From the NCBI GenBank assembly GCA_028386065.3, contig JAKUCV010002314.1, forward strand, positions 129,508-193,507: a stretch of DNA of 64,000 nt. The letters are read 5' to 3'. Each line of letters opens with the position of its first letter. Position 1 is the first letter of the stretch. A program made the position numbers and the translations under genes. Under the pieces are notes generated by a model. The model worked only from the letters and a program-made list of their open reading frames with translations. It was not told where the DNA came from and did not search any database. Origin of the DNA: Turnera subulata (taxonomy: Eukaryota > Streptophyta > Magnoliopsida > Malpighiales > Passifloraceae). This document shows, one piece after another, positions 46,351-56,010 of this stretch.

Positions 46351-46924
46351 AACAAAGTTATATCTAAGAAAAAAGAAGCAATGTTATGTTGCACTTGCCA
46401 AAATATTACAAAAGGGGCCAACACCTCTGTTTGTGCTTGTCTTTGACTAGCAAGCATCATTTCATTGCTTGCTTACTATGAAGCTAGCTTCCTACCTTTG
46501 CTGGCTTTGAGGGTTAGAGAATTTTTTATATATATACAAAATGACATGAAAAGAAGAAACAACGTCAAAAATAGCATCCTCATCCCCCTTAGGTCCACCT
46601 CTGAAATTACTGATTGACGGTTGACATTTTGAAATTAAACCTCTGCATGTAAGGATTGACTATCATGGGCGCGGCACAACACACGATTATTCTTCAAAAT
46701 CCGTCTTCACCAATTAAAATTGGTAACACGCAATAAAAACAAAATAAAGTTTATTAACATGAATATCGATGATGATTAACAAATCTCTTTTCTATTCGTC
46801 AAAATTTAGAATTTTCTTTTTCAAATTGATGAGAATATGTCTGTATACCACTTAGCACGCTTTGACCACCCAAGAGCTCGTGTCTAATCCTTCCAATCAG
46901 GCTTGAGGTTCATATTGGGAAGAT

Positions 46925-47330
46925 AAAGCTTTTCTTTTTTTTTTTTTTCTTTTGACGAGTAGCAAATATATTGATGATGATGGAGCCCAGATAGGCAACT
47001 AAATACACATAGAGGTAAAAATGGTACCGAAGGTTGACCAACTGTCCTATCCAAGGAAATACAAACGTAAAAAAACGATCCTCACGAAAACGTTCTAATC
47101 CTAAAACAAATTAAGCCTCATGGATTTTTCAAATGGGATTGTGGCAGCACTTGCTAGGCATTGTTTGGGAGATAACGATCCTCACAAAAACGTTTATGCA
47201 CAGGCAGGAAGCACCATTCAAACAATCATAAGTAAGCGAAATTTCTCCCAAAAGCCGAAACTCAACAACTCTCGAGCATCCTGCATGGAATCTTGTTCAA
47301 GCTCAACTTGCAACCCAGACTCAATGCCAA
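46925..47330 (-). mobile_element. LINE 3' end remnant
   Basis: On the minus strand the segment ends with an LINE-like 3' UTR phrase (tatatttgctactcgtcaaa) followed by a long A-run (46930-46950 as T on the plus strand). No ORF2 domain is left intact. The 20-odd base phrase around acgatcctcac is repeated at 47076 and 47176. Target duplication not found. Confidence 0.45.
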
Positions 47331-47954
47331 AATAAAATGTAATACTCCACTACTTTAGTAAAAAAAGTCTGCTTGAGGGTCATCTAAAACTATTAGTAGC
47401 AATGAAATAAAAAAGGGTCTCACAAGGAATTCACGAAAGGTTTTGCAACAAATGCTGAACACCTCAATCCCAATAAGATTGCCATGCAGTTCCACTGAAG
47501 ATATGAGTAGAAGCTCCACAAAAAAACGAACAAAGATAAATGAGAAGGGGAAAAACATAAATGATATATTGAGTAAAAGGTCCAAAATACAAAAGGAAGG
47601 TTTGTAGCTACCCTGTCACCATATCCTTCCATAAAGGGACCGTCACATCTCAAGAGCTGGATAGGAATATTTGTTTAAAAATACAATCTAAAAGATATTG
47701 TCAAGTAATCAATAACACAAATCCGTGAAATTAGCCTGAACAAATCGAACAAAAGGATTGAGCTATTGACGCATTGAAGATTAGGTTTTTGAATTTTGAA
47801 AAGCGAAGAGTTAAGAGCAAGAAGAGTGAGGGTAGGGAAAAAAAATTAGGACAGAGACATTATACTGAAATTCTTGATTAACGTATAAATAGAATAAGAC
47901 TAAAATTCCGGATTTATTTTGTCATTTGGTTAACTCCCTATGAAAAAGCCAGAG

Positions 47955-48055
47955 CCTCTTGAGCTCAGTGGCATAAGATCTTGGTTTCCACCAAGACCAT
48001 CCGGGTTCAAATTCGAATGTGGGTAAATATTGAGTAAGTTAAGATAGGATAAGAT
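47955..48055 (+). mobile_element. tRNA-derived SINE-like fragment
   Basis: It contains an A-box-like gagctcagtggcataag at 47968-47984 and a B-box-like gggttcaaattc at 48002-48013 about 20 bases later than the minimum spacing, as in plant SINEs. No clean tail or duplication is visible. Confidence 0.5.
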
Positions 48056-48615
48056 ATGTATAGTACTCCTTCTGTTCCCCAATATAAGATCATTTGGTCT
48101 TTAGATTTTATTTCAAAATATAAGAATGTTTGAGTATTTTGAGGAACATTAATTAATTTGTTTCATATTTATCCTTATTAATTAACCCAAACACGATGTA
48201 TTTCAATCTTGGGAATAAGCAAAACTCTTCGGATTCATGTCAGCATTAAATGCTTAGACTTAAACAATTAAATATACCACGCTTATTTTATAAGCTCTCC
48301 CTCCAGAGTGCAAACACTTTAAAGTTTTGTTTTCTTTTTCAGAGTGAATTCAGCCAGTGGTTATTATGTTTTTTTTAGAAACCCTTGTTACTTGATTTAA
48401 TGATATAATATTTTTTAATTTTAATTTCGGACATTCATTTAAAGTCGAGATATACGTATAATTTGCCCTTTTTATTTCCCTGATGAAAATATATCTTCAG
48501 AATACATAATTACTAATTAAATTAAATTAAATGTTTCTTTTACATTTTTTTCCAACAAGTGCAGTCTTAGAGGCAATGTTTAAAAAAAATTAAAGCCACT
48601 GTTATTAACGATTTA
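48056..48615. other. Intergenic AT-rich DNA, possible Stowaway remnant
   Basis: The phrase tactccttctgttccccaat at 48066 resembles the left end of a Stowaway MITE, but no matching right end is found within 300 bp. No gene. Confidence 0.4.
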
Positions 48616-48730
48616 TGTAACAGCCCGGGTAATTTTTACGTTTTTACCGGAATCGTAATAATTTATTTTACAGTTATTTACCATTAAAATTAATCTTGGG
48701 TAATTAATTTATGGTAATTCGTGCGTGGGA
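48616..48730 (+). repeat. First 115 bp of the chromovirus 5' LTR
   Basis: Matches 59466-59580 almost perfectly (cccgggtaatttttacg, attaatcttgggtaatta). The LTR resumes at 51901 after the nested insertion. Confidence 0.93.
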
Positions 48731-49410
48731 TGAAACGCCCCGACCCGTATTTACCGTACACAGTAAACACGTGCCGGAACTGTGACAACCCAGCCCAACA
48801 AGGCCTAGCATACAGTGTAAACAACCATGACTCGGCCCAACGGCTCATAATAATAAAACAACATAAGTAACAAATCCGGCCCAATGGCCCAACAACAATA
48901 ACAACATGCACAGCGGAAGACTTAAACTCACTAACACTGTATGCGACACATGCAATCTATGGATCCAAGCCTGACCAAGGGAAACGCTGCAGCCTGTCTG
49001 GAATGCACCAAGCCTGTACATGAAACAACTCATCCTACGGGATGAAAGCCCGCAGGTGAGGGGTGAGTCCGAAACGCTCACCGACGAAAGATAAACAGTG
49101 ATATATTCAACCATAATACTTTCGAAGTAATGCAACCATCACGACAATAAGCAAACCCTCACATCACAAGGAAACTATCACAACAGCATAACAGTGGAAT
49201 ACAACTCAAACAACAAATCAGAGGAAACCAACACAAGCAACACGATAGAGGATTCTACTAATCATATCAAGCCAGGACCCCAAGAATACTTATTACTTAT
49301 CTTAATACCAATTTTATCTTCCGAGCCCGTCACTGGACAAGTTAGGGTCGTACCAGGTTATCAATTAATTCCGGATGCTAGGTCAAAAACCAACCCACAT
49401 ATCAGAACAA

Positions 49411-49562
49411 CCGGATATTCGGCATATCCGAGCCACCGCGGATATTCGGCATATCCGAGCCACTGGGTATTTGGTATACCCTAACCACAGGCAACAACAT
49501 ACTAACCAGATATTCGGCATATCTGAGCCACTGCGGATATTCGGCATATCCGAGCCACTGGG
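49411..49562 (-). repeat. Inverted-repeat minisatellite in the nested LTR
   Basis: Five 17-base perfect hairpins, 6-bp stem and 5-base loop: GGATAT/ATATCC at 49413-49429, 49440-49456 and 49535-49551, GGGTAT/ATACCC at 49465-49481, AGATAT/ATATCT at 49508-49524. Spacers carry gagccac. The array runs into the gap. Confidence 0.9.
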
Positions 49563-50495
49563 NNNNNNNNNNNNNNNNNNNNNNNNNNNNNNNNNNNNNN
49601 NNNNNNNNNNNNNNNNNNNNNNNNNNNNNNNNNNNNNNNNNNNNNNNNNNNNNNNNNNNNNNNNNNNNNNNNNNNNNNNNNNNNNNNNNNNNNNNNNNNN
49701 NNNNNNNNNNNNNNNNNNNNNNNNNNNNNNNNNNNNNNNNNNNNNNNNNNNNNNNNNNNNNNNNNNNNNNNNNNNNNNNNNNNNNNNNNNNNNNNNNNNN
49801 NNNNNNNNNNNNNNNNNNNNNNNNNNNNNNNNNNNNNNNNNNNNNNNNNNNNNNNNNNNNNNNNNNNNNNNNNNNNNNNNNNNNNNNNNNNNNNNNNNNN
49901 NNNNNNNNNNNNNNNNNNNNNNNNNNNNNNNNNNNNNNNNNNNNNNNNNNNNNNNNNNNNNNNNNNNNNNNNNNNNNNNNNNNNNNNNNNNNNNNNNNNN
50001 NNNNNNNNNNNNNNNNNNNNNNNNNNNNNNNNNNNNNNNNNNNNNNNNNNNNNNNNNNNNNNNNNNNNNNNNNNNNNNNNNNNNNNNNNNNNNNNNNNNN
50101 NNNNNNNNNNNNNNNNNNNNNNNNNNNNNNNNNNNNNNNNNNNNNNNNNNNNNNNNNNNNNNNNNNNNNNNNNNNNNNNNNNNNNNNNNNNNNNNNNNNN
50201 NNNNNNNNNNNNNNNNNNNNNNNNNNNNNNNNNNNNNNNNNNNNNNNNNNNNNNNNNNNNNNNNNNNNNNNNNNNNNNNNNNNNNNNNNNNNNNNNNNNN
50301 NNNNNNNNNNNNNNNNNNNNNNNNNNNNNNNNNNNNNNNNNNNNNNNNNNNNNNNNNNNNNNNNNNNNNNNNNNNNNNNNNNNNNNNNNNNNNNNNNNNN
50401 NNNNNNNNNNNNNNNNNNNNNNNNNNNNNNNNNNNNNNNNNNNNNNNNNNNNNNNNNNNNNNNNNNNNNNNNNNNNNNNNNNNNNNNNNNNNNNN
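49563..50495. other. Assembly gap (933 N)
   Basis: The run of N begins inside a tandem hairpin array within the nested LTR. Frames drawn across it are meaningless. Confidence 0.99.
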
Positions 50496-51900
50496 TTTTT
50501 CTCAATATATAATAATATTTCCAACACAACATTATAATTACCCTTTCCAATTTATTTCTTTGAGTATGTACTTTCAAAATTTCTATTATTACCATGTTTA
50601 TATATACTTCAAGGTAAACATTTCCATTTAATATCCATATACTATTTTCTTATATTTTTCCCAAATTACTTCCATAATTATTATTTCCAGATTTTATTTC
50701 TATTATTATTATTTTTTCCAATTAATATGGACTGGGCCAAGCTTTTCAGCCCAGGTCAGGACCCAAGGTGTCAAGGCTGCCTAGACCAGCAACAGGCCCG
50801 CGTGAGCAGGCCCATGCACAGCCAGCAGCCCGCCAGCCCAAGGCCCGGCCCAAGACCGAACCTCACAGCCCAAACTATACCCATATGAAGCGCGGGTCGA
50901 CCCGTTACCGCGACCAGCCAAACGGGTCGTGCACCCCATTCTGCTCACCTTCGTCGACGGCGGCACGGGAGCAGGCATGGTGAGGGTGGCACTGCGAGGG
51001 GACGGCGACGGCGTAAGGAGGTGGAAGGCGGTGCCGCTGGTGGCTGCTGGTGGCGGCAAAGGCGGAAAGAGAGAGAAGCAGGGACGGCGGATCCGGTGGC
51101 GGCCTGCGGTCGTCTCGTGTCAGTAACGAAGAGAGGGAAGACGGCGACTCGCAACGGAGGCCGGCGGTGTGTGGGCGTCGCGAGTGGCTGCATGATGAGG
51201 TGAGCGAGAAAGGAGATGGTGGCGTCGGCAACCACGCGTGGAGGAGAGGAAGTTGGCGGTGACGGGCGGCAATGTGGAAGAAAAGAAGAAGATGGTGTGG
51301 GCTGCCGTGAAACGACGGCGTGTGATGACTTGTGTTTGTGTTTTTGTTTTTTTTTTAATTTATTGATTCTGGTGGAAAAGAAAGAAGCTGGTTTCTTTTT
51401 GCAGAAACGATGAAGGAAAAGAAATTGTGATCTGCAGGAGGATGAAGAGTTTGTAGGAGCAAGAAAAATGGCAGGGAATGGGTTTCAGTTTTTGCAGAGA
51501 GTGAAGAGGTGGTACTGGGTATGTGTGTGTGTGCAGGAAGAAGAAAGGTGGTGATGATGTACTGTGTGCAGAGGCAGGCAGAATTTCACTGGTGACACAG
51601 AGCGCCGCCTGCATTATTGAGGCAATAATGCAGACGTGTCCAAACCGGACCAGAAAATAACTGATACACCCACTTAGTTATTTCCGGTGTGATTTTCCGA
51701 GAAATTCCAAAACCCGAAAAATACCAACTTAGTTCCGAAAAATCCAAGGAAAAGTCACGAGCGCGGGAAAACTCTCGATTTTGAAAAATGACTCCCATTT
51801 TACCGTGAATTAATTACCCAAAGATTAATTCAACAGTAAATCACGGTAAATCGACTTCTACAGTCCCGGTAAAAATCCAAATTTTACCCGGGCTGTTACA

Positions 51901-54684
51901 TGGGATTCCGAAATCGAGCCTTGTTCTATGCTCGGGATTTTTCTTCCGGACCAAGTTGGAATTTTTTGGGTCCAGGAATCTTCAGAAAAGACAGGATTAA
52001 CCCTGAGTTATCGGGCCAGAGATTAAGTCAAGGGGGTACATTAGTTATTTTATGGTCCGGACAGAACCCGCCTCACATGCTGCACAGTGTGGAGGCTGCT
52101 GCCGCCATTCACTTTGAAGCATGTGAATGGATTGTCTAGCCCGTGAAACGCCAGTGCATACCCGTGATTTTATTTTCTTCTTCTCCTGCACCTTCTCCTG
52201 CATACCACCATATTTCCCTTCACCATTTTCTTTTCTCTGCCCAGCTCTTCCTCTGCAAAACTTCATTTGCAAAACACTGCCAGCAACCAAACTCCAACCT
52301 TCCTTCATCTGAAACCTGCAAAAAAAAAAAAAGAGAAATAAAACAACACACAACCACCTAAGCTGCGTCGTTTTGACCAGCAACCCACCCTCTTCTTCTT
52401 CTTCTTTTCTTTTTCTTTCTCCGCCGTCGCCGCCGCCGTGGCCAAGACTACCACCCCCTCCACCTGCAACTACCGCCGAGCCATCATCACCATCGCCTTC
52501 TTCTCCTCTCCTCTCATGCGTGGTCGCGCTGCCGCCAGCACTCTTCCTCCTTCTGACTGCTCCGTGGAAGGACGAACCCGAGACGCCGACGAGCAGACCC
52601 GCCTCCACTTGCGAGCAGAGCAGCCGACGCCGTCCCTCCTTGCTTGCATCGGACCCGGCCGCACCTACCTCCTTCCTCGCGCCGCTCGCCCATCCGTCGC
52701 TCGCCGTTGCCGTGCCACCACCTCTGCAGATCGAGGTGAGCATGACCCGGCTGTAAGGTGTTCGGGTCGGGTCGGCCCGCGTGTGATAAATGGGTATGGG
52801 TTGTGGTTGGGCTTGGGCTTGGTCAGATGGGTTTTGGGCTTGGGTGTGTGGGCTTAAAAGCTGGGTTGGGTAATGGTGTTGAGATGCTGGGCTTGGAGCT
52901 GGATCCGGCCGTGGGCTGAGCGCTGGGCCTGCTGCGCGGGCCCGATTTTGGACTCCTGTTTGGGGTTTGAGTTGGGCTTGTGCAGTGGGTTGGGCCAGCA
53001 CTACTTGGGCCCAGTCCGGTGTTTTTTAAAAAAATAACACTAATTAATTAAATCTGGGAAAAATTATAATTCTGGAAAAAAAAATATAATCTGTGAAAAT
53101 AATATTTTGGGAAACTTGGGGAATAATAATATGGAAGAAAATATATAATAATAGTAATTAATAATTTTGAAAAGTACATACTTGTAAATAATAATAATAA
53201 TAATAATAAATATGGAAAGGGTATTATCAAAGTTGGTATTGTACCAGAATAATATCCGAGTATAGGTACAGGTATAGGTATAAGTATAGTATTATCTTAG
53301 ACACTGGGAAAAAGGGTGAATTATGACGATAATATAAAATAACCCGGGGGAGTAACCGAGACGAGTCAGTATTTATTTTTCGGTATACAGTAGTAGCATG
53401 ACATTGCATATCACTTATGTGTGCATATTATTTGTTTGATATAGGAGTTAATAACGAGCAGACACCTAAGGAACCGGACTTGGAGTCTATGGGGAATTTC
53501 CAAACTTGATAGTCGGCTAAGGTGAGGATGGATAACCTTGGATATAAGCCCGTAATACTGTGTTTGATTTTGTTGTTTGATTGAACTGCTGAATCGATTA
53601 TTGGCTGTTATATGATTGCTATGGAAATTGTTGATGATTATTGTTTGCTAATTATTTGCTGTGGATTTTGCCATGATGATGTTGGAATGTGTTGCTGGAT
53701 TGTGGTATTGTGAGTAACCATTGAGCTGTTATTTGTGAGTAATTAGCGATATGAAATTGTTGGCTGGTTGAGCCTGAGGATTAATCTGAGATAATAGAAA
53801 GTTGAGTAAGTGATGATAGAGTAATGGAATTGGAATTGAAATTGAGATGATGATATAATTGTCACGTGGAAAGTAGTGGTACGACTAGATGGTTAGAGAC
53901 TAGTCTTGTGGTGTCATGGCCGGTTTGGTTGGTTGATGGGGATGTTGATCCCGGATGATGTTGTTATTGGGATGTTGATCCCGGATATGTGATATTGGGA
54001 TGTTGATCCTGGATTTGTTGGTATTGGGATGTTGATCCCGGATTGTTGGTATTGGGGATGTTGATCCCGGATTGTGATTTGGCTTGGCATCCAGAATTAG
54101 TTAATAACCAGGTACGGCCCTAGCTTGTCCAGTGACGGGGCCCAGAAGATAAAATTGGTAATAAAAATAATAAGCATTCTTTTGGTCTTGGCTTTGTTAT
54201 GTTTGGATTCTTCTGTTGTGTTGGTTGTGTTACTTCGAAAGTATTACGATTGAATATATATCTCTGTTTATCCTTCGTCGGTGAGCACTTCGGACTCATC
54301 CCTCGCCTGCGGGGTTTCATCCCGTAGGTTTGGTTGCTTCGTAGTTCAGGTTCGATGTACGTTGGCTGCTGCTTTCTTCTCCACTTGATTCCGGATCCAT
54401 ACCTCCATTGCATGTGCATTTAAGTCTTCCGCTGCTGTACCATATATGTTGCTGTGTTGCAGTTATCCTTTATAGCTTGTTGTTGTCTATTTGGATTAAG
54501 TTTCTGTTGTTGAGTGGTTTGAATAATGGTTCCCGGGTATAGGAGACAGTTGTATTAAATTCAGTGTACTGTTGTAATAGATTTACTGACTAGTATTTTA
54601 CTGCGATGTACTGTCTGTTCTATCAATAAGAATAGTTTCGGCACGTGTTTACTGTCTATGGTGAATACGGGTCGGGGCGTTTCA
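51901..54684 (+). repeat. Remainder of the chromovirus 5' LTR
   Basis: Matches 59576-62387 throughout with a few per cent difference by eye. It includes a GC-rich part (52400-52740), an AT-rich part (53030-53230) and a hairpin minisatellite (53938-54071). It ends cggggcgtttca. Confidence 0.93.
53938..54071 (+). repeat. Inverted-repeat minisatellite in chromovirus 5' LTR
   Basis: Five units centred on GGGAT-GTTG-ATCCC (5-bp stem, 4-base loop) at 53939, 53969, 53997, 54026 and 54055, with tattg-type spacers. One unit ends ATCCT. Confidence 0.9.
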
Positions 54685-54687
54685 TTT

Positions 54688-54699
54688 TGGTAGCGGAGC
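54688..54699 (+). other. Chromovirus primer-binding site TGGTAGCGGAGC
   Basis: Three bases after the 5' LTR. It differs from the initiator-Met form TGGTATCAGAGC at two positions and equals the site at 29221-29232. Confidence 0.8.
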
Positions 54700-54811
54700 A
54701 GGCAGTAGGTCATTAGGGACATAACTATGGTTGTATGATTGTTTGTTTGTGCATGAGATTTGTCACGACATGATATGACATGCATTCATATACATTCTCA
54801 TATAGGTACGA

Positions 54812-56010
54812 ATGGATCCGGTTGGAGGGAATCAGCATGCCGGAGGTCACCTAGATGATGATCAGGTATCGGTGGATCAACCGTAGCAAGTTGCGGAGGG
54901 TCCGGAACACCTTCTGAATATTCCTTTGGGAGACCCTACGTAGATGCTGAATGTGGTAACTCAGATACTGCGAAGGCAAGAAGCCAGGGATGCACGTATT
55001 GATGCTATGGGAGCCCGGGAACAGGAAAATCAGGGGCCAGTTGAGGATCCAGAGTATATGAAGCTGGAGAAGCTTGGGGCAAAGATCTTCACCGGTGTCA
55101 CTACACCACAGGATGCTAATCGATGGCTCAGACAGATGAACAGGGTCATGCTGAAGCTGACATGTAGGAATGACAAGTGGGCCAGATATGCCGCTGCCAT
55201 GTTCCGAGGGGATGCTGTTGATTGGTGGGAGTCTACCACCAGGGACATGCCGACACCTATCACTATGTCGTGGAACCAGTTCATGGAGATGTTTCGAAGG
55301 AAGTTCATTTCCGAGGCATACCAGAACCAGCTGAGACGGGAGTTTCTAGGACTACAACAGGGACCAGATCAGACGGTCAATGACTATGAGATCAAGTTCA
55401 ACCGCCTGTCCATCTATGCTAGTGAGTTTGTGGCTACTCCGGAGGCCAGATGTAAACGTTTCTGGATGGTCTTCGATCAGGTGTCCAGATAGTTATAGGG
55501 TGCAAGGTCTATGAGACTTACCAGGATATGCTGACAGAAGCCCTGAGAGCTGAGATTATTTAGCTGGGTAATGAGAGGGAGCAATAGGAGATCCGCAAGA
55601 GACATACCGCACAGAGTTCTGGGGGACAGAACAAGAGATTCCAGACACCAGCGAACCGGTCAGTATATGGACAGAGCCGGTTCATACCAGGGAGTCAGGG
55701 ACGTGGATGAAACAACAACCGAGGTAGTTCATGGACTCAGTCTGGAGGGACTTCATCTTGAGGTGCTCACCCGAGACCTCCTCTGTCTCAGGTGAGGTGT
55801 TATGAGTGTAACGAAGTTGGGCACTACCGTTATGCTTGTCCCAAGTTGGGAAGATCTGGAGGTTCGGCACCTATTCAGACAGTACAAGCTTCAGTTGCCA
55901 GTGTACCTAGTGGTTCTGGAGTTGGCCGAGGCCGAGGACATGGAGCTGTTCCTGCTAGGACCCAGTCAGCCATGAACCAGAGTACAGCAGTGCCGAGAGT
56001 ATTTTGTGAT
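54812..56010 (+). pseudogene. Chromovirus gag with zinc knuckle, broken
   Basis: It starts ATG GAT CCG after the leader. Recognisable Gag segments are KIFTGVTTPQDANRWLRQMN, AVDWWES, FRRKFISEAYQNQLRREF and VNDYEIKFNRL. Near 55460 the frame shifts. A CCHC knuckle CYECNEVGHYRYAC lies near 55801-55842. In-frame stops fall at about 54884, 54941, 55562, 55585, 55708 and 55757, mostly where CAG or CGA would be expected. Confidence 0.88.

Larger units (their letters stand above)
48731..51900 (-). mobile_element. Nested solo LTR of a sister gypsy subfamily, reverse orientation, with gap
   Basis: Runs TGAAACGCCCCGACCCG to GGGCTGTTACA, the exact reverse complement ends of this LTR family. It is flanked by TGGGA at 48726-48730 and 51901-51905. 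The empty-site sequence (gtgcgtgggattc) is preserved in the chromovirus 3' LTR at 59570-59583. Its length of 3170 bp includes 933 unknown bases, close to one LTR, and no gag or pol words are seen outside the gap, so a solo LTR is the simplest reading. Its 3' part resembles the host element LTR; its 5' and middle parts differ and match 1-490 instead. Confidence 0.88.

Noticed and set aside
48064..48310. Stowaway MITE
   Set aside because: Only the left end looks right; no inverted right end or TA flank found.
49375..50631. Long frames across the gap
   Set aside because: They consist of unknown bases.
52438..52857. Open frame beginning MAKTT in the 5' LTR, with a similar one at 60114-60467 in the 3' LTR
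   Set aside because: Similarity is expected because the LTRs are copies. The sequence is GC-rich, low-complexity and lacks any known domain; other frames of the same stretch are equally open.
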